From positions 469,953 through 533,952 of the forward strand of contig NZ_NSLC01000002.1 in assembly GCF_020144925.1 (NCBI RefSeq): 64,000 bases of DNA, read 5' to 3'. Both the position numbers and the translations under genes were made by a program. Shown piece after piece: positions 1 to 9,601 of this stretch. Each line of letters starts with the position of its first letter. The first letter of the stretch is position 1. Under the pieces are notes generated by a model, which was given only the letters and a program-made list of their open reading frames with translations, ran no database searches and was not told the origin of the DNA. The DNA comes from Afifella sp. IM 167. GTDB lineage: Bacteria; Pseudomonadota; Alphaproteobacteria; Rhizobiales; Afifellaceae.

Positions 1-271
1 GCTGCAGCAGCGCCGCCGGCACCGTGCCGATGGCCGTGCCGACGACGAAGGCCGTCAGCGGCAGGGTGGAGAGCGACTTGTCGCTGCCGAGCAGCATGTG
101 GGCGGCGAGCGAGGAGATCGAAAAATTGATCGGCCCGCCGGCGCCGGCGATCGCCTGGGCTGTCGCCAGCACGATGACGTTGCGTTTGGCGGTGCGGTCG
201 TCCACGAGGACGGGCTGGCCGATGCCGGCCTCCTCGGTCCCGATCGACGTCGTCTCGGCCGAATGGCTCAC
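1..271 (-). CDS. MFS transporter, N-terminal part (runs off window)
   Basis: Reading from a GTG at 271, the first 90 codons encode a short polar N-terminus (VSHSAETTSIGTEEAG) followed by hydrophobic segments with small-residue spacing (VIVLATAQAIAGAGGPINF; LPLTAFVVGTAIGTVPAALL) typical of transmembrane helices 1 and 2 of major facilitator superfamily transporters. The GTG overlaps the thiL stop codon by four bases (GTGA), so the gene is probably translationally coupled as the last gene of the glyA-rib-thiL cluster. The 3' end lies outside the window. Substrate cannot be assigned from the fragment. Confidence 0.7.
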   Translation of the reverse strand, partial: MSHSAETTSIGTEEAGIGQPVLVDDRTAKRNVIVLATAQAIAGAGGPINFSISSLAAHMLLGSDKSLSTLPLTAFVVGTAIGTVPAALLQ

Positions 272-1236
272 AAGGCTTCTCCATGCACGAAGGCGCGGCG
301 CGTCAGCGCCAGTTCGGCGCCGCCCCGCACGAGGCGCGCCCTGCCCTCGCCCTGTTCCAGCGCGCCGATGCGCGCCACCGGAACGCCCGCCTCCCGCGCC
401 GCCCGGCGGAAGGCTTCTTCCTTCGCCGCGGGGATGGCGGCAAGGATCTCGTAGTCGTCCCCGCCCGTGACCGCATCCTCGAAGGAAAAGCCGCCGAGCC
501 TTTCGATGGCCGGATCGAGGGGAATCGCGTCGGCCTCGATGGTGGCGGCAAGGCCGCTCGCGGCGGCGAGCTTGTCGGCGTCGCCGGCAAGCCCGTCGGA
601 AATGTCGATGGAAGCGCTCGCATGGCAGCGCACGGCCTCGGCGAGCGCGGTGCGCGGCAGCGGTTCGCGGTAGCGGGCGACGAGCCGGTCGCGCTCCTCG
701 GCCGAAAGGTCGCCGCTTGCCCGTTCCGTGAGAAGGGCGAGCCCCACCGCGGAGCCGCCGATCGTGCCGGAGACGTAGAGCGCATCGCCCGCATGGCCGC
801 CGGAGCGATGGACCATGGTGCCTTTGGCAACCGCCCCGATGGCGGTGACCGAGACGGTGATGCGGTCGGGCGAGCCGACGGTGTCGCCGCCGACAAGGTC
901 GATGCCGTAGGCCTCCTGGTCGCCCTTCAGCCCTTCGCAGAAGGCTTCAAGCCACGCCTCGTCGCAGGCGCCGGTCGCCGCCAGCCCCATGAGGTAGCCG
1001 ACCGGCCGCGCCCCCTTGGCGGCAAGGTCTGAGAGATTGACCCGCAGCGCCTTCCGCGCCACCGAGGCGGGCGGATCGCCGGGCAGGAAATGCACCCCCT
1101 CCGAGATCATGTCCTTGGTGAGGACCAGATCCTCGCCCGGCGCCGGCGCCAGAAAGCCGGCATCGTCGAGGAGGCCGAGCGCGCCCCTTCCGGCGAGCGG
1201 ACGGAGATAGCGGTCGATGAGGGAAAGCTCGTCCAA
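268..1236 (-). CDS. thiL: Thiamine-monophosphate kinase
   Basis: ThiL phosphorylates thiamine monophosphate to thiamine pyrophosphate with ATP in the cytoplasm, the last step of TPP synthesis. The 322-residue protein has the usual length. It shows the PurM/ThiL-fold landmarks: an Asp pair near residues 24-25, TKDMISEGVHF around 40-50, NLSDLAAKGARP around 67-78, GGDTVGS near 117-122 and ISDGLAGDADKL in the C-terminal half. It starts five bases after the nusB stop, so the two are co-transcribed. The nusB-thiL pair next to the riboflavin genes is a common alphaproteobacterial arrangement. Confidence 0.97.
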   Translation of the reverse strand: MDELSLIDRYLRPLAGRGALGLLDDAGFLAPAPGEDLVLTKDMISEGVHFLPGDPPASVARKALRVNLSDLAAKGARPVGYLMGLAATGACDEAWLEAFCEGLKGDQEAYGIDLVGGDTVGSPDRITVSVTAIGAVAKGTMVHRSGGHAGDALYVSGTIGGSAVGLALLTERASGDLSAEERDRLVARYREPLPRTALAEAVRCHASASIDISDGLAGDADKLAAASGLAATIEADAIPLDPAIERLGGFSFEDAVTGGDDYEILAAIPAAKEEAFRRAAREAGVPVARIGALEQGEGRARLVRGGAELALTRRAFVHGEAL

Positions 1237-1241
1237 GCCGG

Positions 1242-1739
1242 CTAGCTCGAAAGGGCCGGGTCGAACTCCTCCGGGCGCAGATCGTGCGCCACCTTGTCGA
1301 GGACGGCGTTGACGAGGCCCGGCTCCTCCTTCTCGAAGAAGGCATGGGCGACGTCGAGATATTCGGAAATGACGACGCGGGCCGGCACGTCGCGGCGCGA
1401 GCGCAGCTCGTAGACGCCGCAGCGCAGGAGCGCGCGCAGCGTCACGTCGAGGCGGGCGAGCGGCCAGCTCTGGGGCAGCGTCGTATGGATGATCGGATCG
1501 ATGAGGCCCTGCTCCTTGACGACGCCGGCGACGAGAAGGCGGAAGAAGGCCGCATCCGCCGCCTTCAGCGTCTCCCCCTCCAGCTCTTGGCCGAGGCGGT
1601 AGGCCTCGAACTCCGCCACGACGCGCGGCAGGCTCGCCCCGCCGACATCCATCTGGTAGAGCGCCTGCACGGCGGCGAGCCGCGCGGCGCCGCGCTGGTT
1701 GGCGGCCTTCGATACGCTCGTGGGCTCAGCTTCCGGCAA
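1242..1739 (-). CDS. nusB: Transcription antitermination factor NusB
   Basis: NusB binds boxA RNA with NusE (ribosomal protein S10) to support rRNA antitermination. The protein carries the family N-terminal helix (QRGAARLAAVQALYQMDVGG) and the C-terminal pattern WPLARLDVTLRALLRCGVYEL followed by VVISEYLDVAHAFF and FVNAVLD-like GLVNAVLDKVAH. I place the start at TTG 1739 (165 aa), because a strong AGAGGAAGG sits seven bases upstream. An ATG at 1790 would add 17 proline/arginine-rich residues and overlap ribH by 65 bases. With the TTG the overlap with ribH is only 14 bases. Confidence 0.93.
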   Translation of the reverse strand: MPEAEPTSVSKAANQRGAARLAAVQALYQMDVGGASLPRVVAEFEAYRLGQELEGETLKAADAAFFRLLVAGVVKEQGLIDPIIHTTLPQSWPLARLDVTLRALLRCGVYELRSRRDVPARVVISEYLDVAHAFFEKEEPGLVNAVLDKVAHDLRPEEFDPALSS

Positions 1740-2175
1740 GGCCCCACCTTCCTCTGAGTTCGGCCATCTCGGCCGCGGCGGCGGCCGCATCGGCGCCCTT
1801 GTTCTTCGATTCGACGCCCGCCCGCGCCCAGGCCTGCAGCGCGTTCTCCACGGTCAGGATGCCGTTGCCGAGCGCCAGGCCTTGATCGGTGACGAGGTCC
1901 ATCACCGCGCGCGCCGATTCGCCGGCGACGATGTCGTAATGGCCGGTCTCGCCGCGGATGACGCAGCCGAGAAGCACGTAGCCGTCATAGTGCAGCCTTC
2001 CTTCCTCGGTCGCGATCAGCGCCATGGCGAGCGCGCCCGGAATTTCCAGGACGCCCGGCACGGCCACGCGGTCCCATGTGATGCCGCGCTTGTCGAGCTC
2101 GGCGGTGGCACCGCGAGCAAGCTCTTCGGCGAGGTCGTGGTAGAACCGCGCCTCGATAATCAGAAAATGGCTCAT
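1726..2175 (-). CDS. ribH: 6,7-dimethyl-8-ribityllumazine synthase
   Basis: RibH condenses 5-amino-6-ribitylamino-uracil with 3,4-dihydroxy-2-butanone 4-phosphate to lumazine, the penultimate step of riboflavin synthesis. The 149-residue protein is family-typical: VPGVLEIPGALAMAL (residues 39-53), the phosphate-binding and catalytic GCVIRGETGHYDIV (70-83, catalytic His79) and GNGILTVEN (103-111). It lies 21 bases after ribE and overlaps nusB, so it sits in the same polycistronic unit. Confidence 0.97.
   Translation of the reverse strand: MSHFLIIEARFYHDLAEELARGATAELDKRGITWDRVAVPGVLEIPGALAMALIATEEGRLHYDGYVLLGCVIRGETGHYDIVAGESARAVMDLVTDQGLALGNGILTVENALQAWARAGVESKNKGADAAAAAAEMAELRGRWGLAGS
1747..1755 (-). 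promoter_or_regulatory. Ribosome binding site deciding the nusB start
   Basis: The minus strand reads AGAGGAAGG, then seven bases, then TTG. The motif lies inside the last codons of ribH. It is the only good Shine-Dalgarno match near the nusB N-terminus and supports the rare TTG start over the upstream ATG. Confidence 0.7.
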
Positions 2176-2196
2176 TGTCCGTTCGTGTTCGGGCGC

Positions 2197-2793
2197 TCAT
2201 CCACCGCGCAGGCGGTCGAGGTAGCGCGCAACGAGGTCGATCTCAAGGTTGACGACATCCCCGGCCACGCGCTCGCCCCATGTGGTGACGGTGAGGGTGT
2301 GGGGAATGATCATCACGGTGAAGGTGGCCCCCGCGACGGAATTGACCGTCAGCGAGGTGCCGTCGAGGCCGACCGAACCCTTTTCCGCGATGAAGCGGGA
2401 AAGATGATCCGGCACGGCGAAGCGGAATTCGGCCATGTCGCCGTCGGAGCGGCGCTCCAGGATTTCCGCGATCCCGTCGATATGGCCGGTGACGAGATGG
2501 CCGCCGAGCTCGTCGGCGGCGCGCAGCGCCCGTTCCAGATTGACGCGCGTGCCCGGCTCCCAGCTGCCAATCGTGGTGCGCGCCAGCGTTTCGCTGGAGG
2601 CTTCCACCGCGAACCACGGCCTGCCGTTCGCCCCCTTCTCCACCACGGTCAGGCAGGGTCCGCCGCAGGCGATCGAAGCGCCGATCGAAACGGTCTCCGG
2701 ATCGTAGGCGGTGGCGAGGCGAAAGCGCTTGCCCGCCGCAAGGTCGTGGGCGGAAACGACTTCGCCGATATCGGTGATGATGCCGGTGAACAT
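2197..2793 (-). CDS. ribE: Riboflavin synthase alpha chain
   Basis: This enzyme dismutates two lumazine molecules to riboflavin. The N-terminus [12 protein letters not shown] is the family signature. The protein (198 aa) contains the two lumazine-binding barrel repeats, the second opening with GGHLVTGHIDG at residues 97-107. Its ATG shares one base with the ribD stop (TGATG), implying translational coupling. Together with ribD and ribH it gives most of the riboflavin pathway, but ribA/ribB are not in the window. Confidence 0.96.
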   Translation of the reverse strand: MFTGIITDIGEVVSAHDLAAGKRFRLATAYDPETVSIGASIACGGPCLTVVEKGANGRPWFAVEASSETLARTTIGSWEPGTRVNLERALRAADELGGHLVTGHIDGIAEILERRSDGDMAEFRFAVPDHLSRFIAEKGSVGLDGTSLTVNSVAGATFTVMIIPHTLTVTTWGERVAGDVVNLEIDLVARYLDRLRGG

Positions 2794-3893
2794 CAGGCAG
2801 CTCTTTGGTAGCGGGTCAGGATGTCGGGGCCGAAGCGGCGCCTCGCGGCGCGAAGAAAGGCCTCGCTTGCGGTTATGGACGAAAGCGGCCGCTCCGCAAG
2901 GGCCGGGATGCCGCGCGGGCCGAGAACGGCGGCGCTCTTGAAGATCAGCGCCTCGTCGACGGCGTCCGCATCGAGGAAGGAGGCGGCGGTCCGCGCCCCG
3001 CCTTCGACGAGGAGCGAGGTGATTCCCTCGCGCGCGAGCGCGGCGAGAGCGGAAGGAATGGCGTGCGCGCCGGGCTCGATCTCGATCCAGCGTAGCGCAT
3101 CGCCGCGCCGCGCCATTTGGGCGGCCAGCGCGCCCGCCGGCGCCTTCGGCGAGAGGAGCCAGGTCGCAGGGCCCGCGCCGAAGAGCTTCGCCCCGGCCGG
3201 CACGTCGCCCGAAGCGCTGAGGACGAGACGCAGCGGCGAACGGTGCTCCAGCCCGGGCAACCGGCAGGTGAGTTCGGGATCGTCGGCGCGCAGCGTGCCC
3301 GCCCCGACGAGAATCGCATCGACGCGCGAGCGCAGGGCATGGACGTGCCGGCGGGCGATCTCGCCGGTCACGGCGACCTGCCCCCTGCCCGCAATGCCGA
3401 TCGCGCCGTCGGAAGAGACGGCGAGCTTCAGGGTAACGAAAGGCCTTTGCCGCGTGATGCGCGAGACGTGACCGCGATGGGCGGCGCGGGCCTCGGCCGT
3501 CTCGATCGAGGCCACGGCAAGACCCGCCCCTTCAAGAATCGCAATGCCGTTACCTGAAACGCGCGGATCGGGATCCGCCAGCGCCACGACGGCGCGGGAA
3601 AGACCCGCGGCGACGATCGCCTCGGCGCAGGGCGGCGTCCTGCCATGATGGGCGCAGGGCTCGAGCGAGACGTAGATGGTCGCGTCCCGGGCCCACTCGC
3701 CGGCCTTTGCAATCGCGATCGTTTCCGCATGCGGCCGGCCGCCGATCGCCGTGCGCCCGCGCGCCAGCACCCGGCCATCCCTGACGATGATCGCGCCGAC
3801 GGCGGGATTGGGGTGGGCCTCGCCAAGCGAGAGCCGGCCGAGACGGATGGCGGCATCGAGGAAGCGGGAATCGGTTTCCCGGCCGTCAGACAT
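2793..3893 (-). CDS. ribD: Bifunctional riboflavin deaminase/reductase
   Basis: RibD deaminates and then reduces the pyrimidine intermediate of riboflavin synthesis. The N-terminal cytidine-deaminase-like domain has the zinc site HAE (residues 55-57) and PC...PPC (79-80 and 87-89). A DHFR-like reductase domain fills roughly residues 150-366 ([14 protein letters not shown] near its start, [14 protein letters not shown] near the substrate pocket). Length (366 aa) is normal. It overlaps nrdR by eight bases and ribE by one base. Confidence 0.97.
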   Translation of the reverse strand: MSDGRETDSRFLDAAIRLGRLSLGEAHPNPAVGAIIVRDGRVLARGRTAIGGRPHAETIAIAKAGEWARDATIYVSLEPCAHHGRTPPCAEAIVAAGLSRAVVALADPDPRVSGNGIAILEGAGLAVASIETAEARAAHRGHVSRITRQRPFVTLKLAVSSDGAIGIAGRGQVAVTGEIARRHVHALRSRVDAILVGAGTLRADDPELTCRLPGLEHRSPLRLVLSASGDVPAGAKLFGAGPATWLLSPKAPAGALAAQMARRGDALRWIEIEPGAHAIPSALAALAREGITSLLVEGGARTAASFLDADAVDEALIFKSAAVLGPRGIPALAERPLSSITASEAFLRAARRRFGPDILTRYQRAA

Positions 3894-4401
3894 CGTCCTC
3901 TTCGACGAGCGGCGGGCGGGGCGGCGCGCCGAGATCGCGCTCCTCGTGCACCCGGCCGGAAATCTCCGTCAGAAGCTCCTCGAAGTCCTTCGCCTCGCGG
4001 AAATCGCGGTAGACGGAGGCAAAGCGGACATAGGCGACGTCGTCGAGACGCCGCAGCCCCTCCATGACGAGAACGCCGATGTCGCTGGAGGGGATCTCCG
4101 CCTCGCCGCGCGATTCCATCTGCCGCACGATGCCGGAAACCATGCGCTCGACGCGGTCCGGATCGACATCGCGCTTGCGCACCGCCACCTGCACGGAGCG
4201 CATCAGCTTGTCCCGGTCGAACGGAACCTTGCGGCCCGATTTCTTGACGACCGTGAGCTCGCGCAGCTGCACGCGCTCGAAGGTGGTGAAGCGGCCGCCG
4301 CAATCGCCGCAGACGCGGCGCCTGCGAATGGCGTTGCCGTCCTCGCTGGGGCGCGAATCCTTCACCTGCGAATTGTCGGCCCCGCAATAGGGACAGCGCA
4401 T
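3886..4401 (-). CDS. nrdR: Transcriptional repressor NrdR
   Basis: NrdR is the nucleotide-sensing repressor of ribonucleotide reductase genes. The 171-residue protein has the N-terminal zinc ribbon (Cys3, Cys6, Cys31, Cys34) followed by an ATP-cone starting near [19 protein letters not shown]. It sits between glyA and ribD, 37 bases after glyA and overlapping ribD by eight bases, an arrangement shared by many alphaproteobacteria. No RNR gene is in the window, so its NrdR-box targets lie elsewhere. Confidence 0.97.
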   Translation of the reverse strand: MRCPYCGADNSQVKDSRPSEDGNAIRRRRVCGDCGGRFTTFERVQLRELTVVKKSGRKVPFDRDKLMRSVQVAVRKRDVDPDRVERMVSGIVRQMESRGEAEIPSSDIGVLVMEGLRRLDDVAYVRFASVYRDFREAKDFEELLTEISGRVHEERDLGAPPRPPLVEEDDV

Positions 4402-4438
4402 CGGGCCTCGCTTTCCGTGTCCGTCCGGCCTGTCGGCC

Positions 4439-5743
4439 TTATTCCTGATAGATCGGGAAACGTCCCGTCAGCGCCGAAACGCGCTCGCGCACGGCCGTCT
4501 CCACGGCGCCGTTCGCCTCCTCGCCGTTCGCCTTCAGCCCGTCCAGGACCTCCACGATCATATCGCCGACCTCCTGGAACTCGGCCGTGCCGAAGCCGCG
4601 CGAGGTGGCCGCCGGAGAGCCGAGACGGATACCGGAGGTGATCGTCGGCTTTTCCGGGTCGAACGGCACGCCGTTCTTGTTGCAGGTGATCCAGGCCCGC
4701 CCGAGCGCGGCTTCCGTCGCCTTGCCGGTCAGGCCCTTGGGGCGCAGGTCCACGAGCAGGACATGCGTGTCCGTGCCGCCCGAGACGATGTCGCAGCCGC
4801 CGCGCACCAGCGTCTCGGCGAGCACGCGGGCATTATCGACCACGTTCTTCGCATAGGTCTTGAACTCCGGCTTCAGCGCCTCGCCGAAGGCGACCGCCTT
4901 GCCGGCGATGACATGCATCAGCGGCCCGCCCTGGAGCCCCGGAAAGACGGCCGAATTGATCTTCTTGGCGATGTCCGCGTCGTTGGTCAGCACGAGGCCG
5001 CCGCGCGGCCCGCGCAGCGTCTTGTGGGTCGTGGAGGTGACGACATGGGCGTGCGGGAACGGGCTCGGATGCTGCCCGCCGGCCACGAGGCCGGCGAAAT
5101 GCGCCATGTCGACCATAAGATAGGCGCCGACCCGGTCGGCAATCTCACGGAACTTCGCGAAATCGATGACGCGGCTGTAGGCCGAACCGCCGGCGATGAT
5201 GACCTTCGGCTTGTGCGTCTCGGCGAGCTCTTCCAGCTGTTCCTCGTCGATGCGCCCGTCCTGCTTCCTGACGCCGTACTGAATGGCGTTGAACCACTTG
5301 CCGGAAAGATTCGGCTTGGCGCCATGCGTGAGGTGCCCGCCCGCATCGAGGCTGAGGCCGAGGATGGTGTCGCCCGGAGCGGCAAGCGCCAGAAGCACCG
5401 CCTGGTTCGCCTGGCTGCCGGAATTGGGCTGCACATTGGCAAAATCGCAACCGAAGAGCTCCTTGACGCGCTCGATGGCGAGATTCTCAACCACGTCCAC
5501 ATGCTCGCAGCCGCCATAATAGCGCCGGCCGGGATAGCCCTCCGCGTATTTGTTGGTCAGCACCGAGCCCTGCGCCTCAAGGACGGCGCGCGAGACGATG
5601 TTTTCCGACGCGATCAGCTCGATCTCGTGCCGCTGGCGGCCGAGTTCGGCCTTGATGGCATCGGCGATCGCCGGGTCGCTCTCGCGAAGGGAAGCGGAGA
5701 AGAAGCGGGACGGCAATGCGGTCACGCGGGCGGCATCTTGCAT
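4439..5743 (-). CDS. glyA: Serine hydroxymethyltransferase
   Basis: GlyA is the PLP enzyme interconverting serine and glycine with tetrahydrofolate, the main one-carbon source. I choose ATG 5743 (434 aa). The open frame continues upstream, but that part is arginine/proline/serine-rich noncoding-looking sequence. Landmarks include ELIASEN near residue 42, [11 protein letters not shown] (70-80) and the PLP lysine in [13 protein letters not shown] (Lys241). It appears to head the glyA-nrdR-rib-nusB-thiL run. A hairpin terminator just upstream isolates it from the preceding gene. Confidence 0.97.
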   Translation of the reverse strand: MQDAARVTALPSRFFSASLRESDPAIADAIKAELGRQRHEIELIASENIVSRAVLEAQGSVLTNKYAEGYPGRRYYGGCEHVDVVENLAIERVKELFGCDFANVQPNSGSQANQAVLLALAAPGDTILGLSLDAGGHLTHGAKPNLSGKWFNAIQYGVRKQDGRIDEEQLEELAETHKPKVIIAGGSAYSRVIDFAKFREIADRVGAYLMVDMAHFAGLVAGGQHPSPFPHAHVVTSTTHKTLRGPRGGLVLTNDADIAKKINSAVFPGLQGGPLMHVIAGKAVAFGEALKPEFKTYAKNVVDNARVLAETLVRGGCDIVSGGTDTHVLLVDLRPKGLTGKATEAALGRAWITCNKNGVPFDPEKPTITSGIRLGSPAATSRGFGTAEFQEVGDMIVEVLDGLKANGEEANGAVETAVRERVSALTGRFPIYQE

Positions 5744-5843
5744 GGGCGAGTTTCCGTTGGCTGGCGGCGGCCGGCGGCGCCTCGCACCCCGGTCCGGCTT
5801 TGGCCGCGCGATTAACACAGAAGCCGGGGGACGCAAAGCACGA

Positions 5844-5880
5844 CGGCCGGCCCTCCCGCAAGCAATGGGAGAGCCGGCCG
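5844..5880 (-). terminator. Hairpin terminator between the phytase-like gene and glyA
   Basis: CGGCCGGC (5844-5851) and CTCCC (5853-5857) pair with GGGAG (5867-5871) and GCCGGCCG (5873-5880), leaving one C/A mismatch and a nine-base loop. It lies 54 bases past the stop of the minus-strand gene at 5934. The following T-run is weak, so efficiency is uncertain. Confidence 0.65.
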
Positions 5881-5933
5881 CCGGTATCTGGAACCGCAGC
5901 GCGCCCGCGCCGCGGCTTGCTTCCGAAAAAGCC

Positions 5934-8123
5934 TCAATGGGTGAGCGCGGCCGCGTCGAGGGCGATGAAGAGAGTCTCGCCGTTCGAATCATCGACGCCG
6001 TCATTGTCGGTGACGATGTAGCCCCTGCCCTCGCCGTCGAGCGCGAAGCCCTCGACCTTGTCGACCACGTAGCCATGGGTGGATTTGAGATCGGGCAGAA
6101 GATCGCGCACGAGCGTCTTCGTCACCACGGGAGGCGCTTCGCCGGGCGCGGCCGGCGCGATGCCTTCCAGCGAGACGGCGTAAAGCCGCTTGATCCGCGC
6201 CGCATCGCCGATCTGGTTGTCGCGCTCCAGGATGAGGAAGCGATCTGCGCCTGCGGCGGTGATCTCCGAAAGGCCGACCCATCCCTTTTCCGGCGTGTCG
6301 AGCGGGTAGTGGACGACGCCCCATTCCCCGCTCGCCGGCTTGTAGGAGAGAAGCTTCACCATGCCCTTTTCGTCGTCGCCCCATTCGCGCTGGACGGCGA
6401 GCCAGACGGTCTCGGCCTCGCCCTCGCCGGTGACGGCGACGCCTTCGAGGCCGAAGCGCACCGCCTGCGAAGCGAGCGCGTCCGGAAGCTCGATGTCGGC
6501 CTCGACGCTGCCATCGGCGGCGACCCGCAGGAGGCGGTTGGCCTTCTCCTTGTCGGGATTGCCTTCCGAGGCGAGCCAGAAGCCGCCCTCGGGCCGCACG
6601 GCGATGCCTTCAAGGTCGAGCTTTTCGGTCGGCGCGCCGCCCGTCGTCACCGTGACGGCCGAGACGATCTTGGCGGGCCTGGCGTTGGCGTCGATCGTGA
6701 AGATCCGGCCTTCGCCGTAGAAGCTGTCGGAGACGCCGTAGAGCTTTCCGGCCTCGGCCGGATCGGCGGCAAGCCCTGAAAGGGCGCCCCAGCCCCTTAT
6801 GTCGTCGGAGGCCGTCAGCATCGGATAGGAGGCGCTCTCGCCGCCGCGCTGATAGATCATCACGCTGGCGCGGGCCCCGCCATCCTCGACAAGATCGGCC
6901 TCGTTCGCCGTGACGAAGAGGTTGCGGGAGGGAATGGCGAGAAGGCCTTCCGGCGCGATGCCCGAGGGCAGGACCTGCAGGAATTCCGGATCGCCCCCGG
7001 TGTCGCGATAGACGGCGACGAAGGAGGAGCGCTCCGTGCCGACGAAGATGAGCCGGTCCTTGCCGAAGGTGCCGACCTCGACGCCCTCCGGCTCCGTGCC
7101 CTTCTTTCCCGAGCGCTTTTCCGGGTAATGGCCGATGCGCATGGCGAGCCGTTCGATCGCATCGCCGGAATCGAAGAGCACGTCCCCGCCCTTCTCGAAG
7201 ATGGTGAAGCCGCGCGAGCCGCCCTTGTAATCGCCCTCATTGGCGGTGACGAAGCGGTCCTCGTCGATCCACTGCACGCCGTCCGGCTCGCGCGCGAGCC
7301 CGGCGAGATTCCCGTCCGGGCGGATAAGCCCGTCCTTCTCCGTATCGATCCCCTCAAGGTCGACGGTGCCGGCCGAATAGCCGCGCAGCACCTTGCCGCT
7401 CGCGATGTCGACGACGGCGATGGCGTTGTTCTCCTGCAGCGTCACGACGGCCTCGCCCGCCTCGTTGATGTCGACGAATTCCGGCTCCGCGTCGTCCGGC
7501 GCGATCTTCGAGATGCCCGTGAGGTCGATCTCCTGCATGCCGTCGCAATCGGCCGCGCCGTCCCGGACCGGGAAGGTGACCAAAAGGCCGGTCGGGGCCT
7601 GCGGGATCTCGCCGTCATTAAGCTCCTCGTCGCGCTCATTCTCGATGACGACGGCGACCTTCGTGCCATCGGCCGTCATCGCCACCGAATCGGGCTGGCC
7701 CGGCAGCGCGCAGGTCGCCTCGATCTTCCCGGAGGCGATATCGACGACGGCGAGTTCGCCGGAAGGCTCTGTGTAGCTCCTGGACGTGACGACGGCGACG
7801 AGCGCCCTGCCCGCGGCGACCGCGACGGAGGTCGGCTCGCCGGGGAGCGCCACGAAACCGGCCGGCTTCGGCGCGGCGGGATCGGAGATGTCGATGATGC
7901 CGACAGCCTCCTGCTCGGCGTCGGTATAGACGAGCGTCATGCCGTCCTCGCTCGCCGCGATGATCTCCGCGACGGTCGCCTTCTTCGCGTCGCGGTCGGC
8001 CGGGAGGTTGGCGAGCACCGGAAAGGTGGCGATCCGGTTGAACATTTCGGTGCTCTGGGCTGCCGCCGGCAGGCTGCAGGCCGCGGCGAGCGCGATGACG
8101 CTGCTCGAGAGGAAGAGGCGCAT
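5934..8123 (-). CDS. Secreted esterase-like/phytase-family beta-propeller protein
   Basis: A 729-residue exported protein. The start at ATG 8123 gives a clean signal peptide ([23 protein letters not shown], cleavage after AAAQ). An in-frame extension to 8246 is arginine-rich and unlikely. The N-terminal half has propeller-like repeats of the kind seen in choice-of-anchor/LVIVD proteins ([49 protein letters not shown]). The C-terminal third (about 480-729) matches the pattern of the 'esterase-like activity of phytase' family ([51 protein letters not shown]). The substrate is unknown; a role in periplasmic phosphate-ester hydrolysis is inference. It is monocistronic, with terminators on both sides. 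Confidence 0.8.
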   Translation of the reverse strand: MRLFLSSSVIALAAACSLPAAAQSTEMFNRIATFPVLANLPADRDAKKATVAEIIAASEDGMTLVYTDAEQEAVGIIDISDPAAPKPAGFVALPGEPTSVAVAAGRALVAVVTSRSYTEPSGELAVVDIASGKIEATCALPGQPDSVAMTADGTKVAVVIENERDEELNDGEIPQAPTGLLVTFPVRDGAADCDGMQEIDLTGISKIAPDDAEPEFVDINEAGEAVVTLQENNAIAVVDIASGKVLRGYSAGTVDLEGIDTEKDGLIRPDGNLAGLAREPDGVQWIDEDRFVTANEGDYKGGSRGFTIFEKGGDVLFDSGDAIERLAMRIGHYPEKRSGKKGTEPEGVEVGTFGKDRLIFVGTERSSFVAVYRDTGGDPEFLQVLPSGIAPEGLLAIPSRNLFVTANEADLVEDGGARASVMIYQRGGESASYPMLTASDDIRGWGALSGLAADPAEAGKLYGVSDSFYGEGRIFTIDANARPAKIVSAVTVTTGGAPTEKLDLEGIAVRPEGGFWLASEGNPDKEKANRLLRVAADGSVEADIELPDALASQAVRFGLEGVAVTGEGEAETVWLAVQREWGDDEKGMVKLLSYKPASGEWGVVHYPLDTPEKGWVGLSEITAAGADRFLILERDNQIGDAARIKRLYAVSLEGIAPAAPGEAPPVVTKTLVRDLLPDLKSTHGYVVDKVEGFALDGEGRGYIVTDNDGVDDSNGETLFIALDAAALTH

Positions 8124-8285
8124 TCTGTCTCCGCTACGAATTGGGGCTACGAATGGGGCCGGGTGCCGGCAAGGGCGGCGTAACCGCAGCGGAACCATTG
8201 TGCGAAGGACAGACGACACCGCGATGACATCCGCGGCCGAGGCCACGCAAGAAGGCGGGATGCAGGAAGGCGGCAGGCAAACGAA

Positions 8286-8318
8286 AGGCCCCGGCGCAAT
8301 GCACTCGCGCCGGGGCCT
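8286..8318 (-). terminator. Rho-independent terminator of the L,D-transpeptidase gene
   Basis: A perfect 12-bp stem, AGGCCCCGGCGC (8286-8297) with GCGCCGGGGCCT (8307-8318), and a nine-base loop. On the minus strand it is followed by TTTCGTTTG. It lies 27 bases past the stop of the gene ending at 8345. Confidence 0.9.
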
Positions 8319-8344
8319 GAAAGAACGCCTTCCAGCCGTGCCGC

Positions 8345-9601
8345 TTATTGCGGCAGAGGCGAGCCGATCAGCTCGGAGGGCTGGTTGAGGGCGACGTCGC
8401 CCGTCACCTGGTCGTAATTATAGATGTCGGGACGGAAGTGGACGACGCCGTCGCCGGTCGTCCAGGCGGTGAAATAGACCGTATAGAGCGCCGGCTTGTC
8501 TTCCACCTCGACGTCGAGACGTTCGCCGGAACGAATCACCTGGTCGACCCGGGCGCGGTCGTAGCCATTGCCGCGCAGGATCCAGGCGACCACCTCGCGC
8601 ACATTCATGACGCGCACGCAGCCGGAGGATTCGAAGCGGTAGTCGGAGCCGAAAAGACCCTTGGACGGGGTGTCGTGCAGGAAGACCTGATAGGGATTGT
8701 GGAAGTTGAGGCGCACCGAACCCAGCGAATTGTCATCGCCCGGATCCTGCTTGAACATGTAGTTCACCGCCTCGTCCGTCTGCCAGTTGACCTGTGTCGG
8801 CGGCAGCTCCTCGCCCTGCTGGTTGAAGATGCGGATGTGGTTGCGCGTCAGGTACTGCGGATCCTTCTGCATCTTCGGGATCAGGTCCTTGCGGATGATC
8901 GAGCGCGGGACCGTCCAGTACGGATTGAAGTTGACCTGGTAGATGCGGCTGGAAAGAAGCGGCGTCTGCCGGTCGACCTTGCCGACGACCGCGGTGTGGC
9001 GCGAGATCACCACGCCGTTCTCGACGGCCTCGATCTGCGCGCCCGGCACGTTGACCATCAGGTAGCGCTCGGCCGGGCTCTTCATCTGCGCGATGCGCTC
9101 GCGATTCGTCTTCAGCTGCCCCAGCCGCACATAGGCCGGCACGTTGAGCGCCTCGAAAGTGCTCGGGCCGACGACGCCGTCCGCCGGAATGCCGTTGCGC
9201 TCCTGGAAGCGCACCACGGCGGCCTGCACGTAGGAATCGAAGGCATCGTTGGCGCCCGTCACCTGGCGGAGATCCCCCGAGGCGACCAGCCGCTGGCGCA
9301 GCGCCACGACATTCGGATGGCGCATGCCGATCTTCAGCACCGGGTCGGAGGGAACCTGATTCCAGCCGCCCGCATCGACCAGCCCCTGATACCACTCGAT
9401 CGCCTGATCCATGGCCGACAGCGTATAGGGCGACAGGATCGGCACGTTCGTGGCCACGGTCGGCGCGGTGCGCGGGCCGTTGTCGAAGGTGTCAGCCCAT
9501 TCCGACTGGTTGACGGGCATGGAAGTCTGCGCGGCGGCGGCCACGGGAAAGATCAGCGCTGCGGCGCAGAGAACGGGTCGCAGAAGCGAAAAAGCGCTCA
9601 T
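8345..9601 (-). CDS. L,D-transpeptidase with peptidoglycan-binding domain (YcbB/LdtP-like)
   Basis: Periplasmic enzyme that forms 3-3 peptidoglycan cross-links or attaches proteins to the wall. The 418-residue protein has a signal peptide (cleavage after AAAAQ near residue 25) and a PG-binding domain around residues 87-153 (LRQRLVASGDL, VVRFQERNGIPADGVVGPST). The YkuD catalytic domain runs from about residue 178, with His309 (FLHDTPSK) and the SSGCVRV motif carrying catalytic Cys328. It lies downstream of the LdtR-like regulator on the same strand, fitting a regulator-target pair. It has its own terminator at 8286-8318. Confidence 0.93.
   Translation of the reverse strand: MSAFSLLRPVLCAAALIFPVAAAAQTSMPVNQSEWADTFDNGPRTAPTVATNVPILSPYTLSAMDQAIEWYQGLVDAGGWNQVPSDPVLKIGMRHPNVVALRQRLVASGDLRQVTGANDAFDSYVQAAVVRFQERNGIPADGVVGPSTFEALNVPAYVRLGQLKTNRERIAQMKSPAERYLMVNVPGAQIEAVENGVVISRHTAVVGKVDRQTPLLSSRIYQVNFNPYWTVPRSIIRKDLIPKMQKDPQYLTRNHIRIFNQQGEELPPTQVNWQTDEAVNYMFKQDPGDDNSLGSVRLNFHNPYQVFLHDTPSKGLFGSDYRFESSGCVRVMNVREVVAWILRGNGYDRARVDQVIRSGERLDVEVEDKPALYTVYFTAWTTGDGVVHFRPDIYNYDQVTGDVALNQPSELIGSPLPQ

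Noticed and set aside
1699..2811. 370-codon plus frame opposite ribH/ribE
   Set aside because: It lies entirely opposite conserved riboflavin genes; the composition is shadow-like.
1242..4401. Possible FMN riboswitch for the riboflavin genes
   Set aside because: The genes overlap or are within a few tens of bases inside a longer operon; there is no leader of the needed length and no RFN-element conserved helices.
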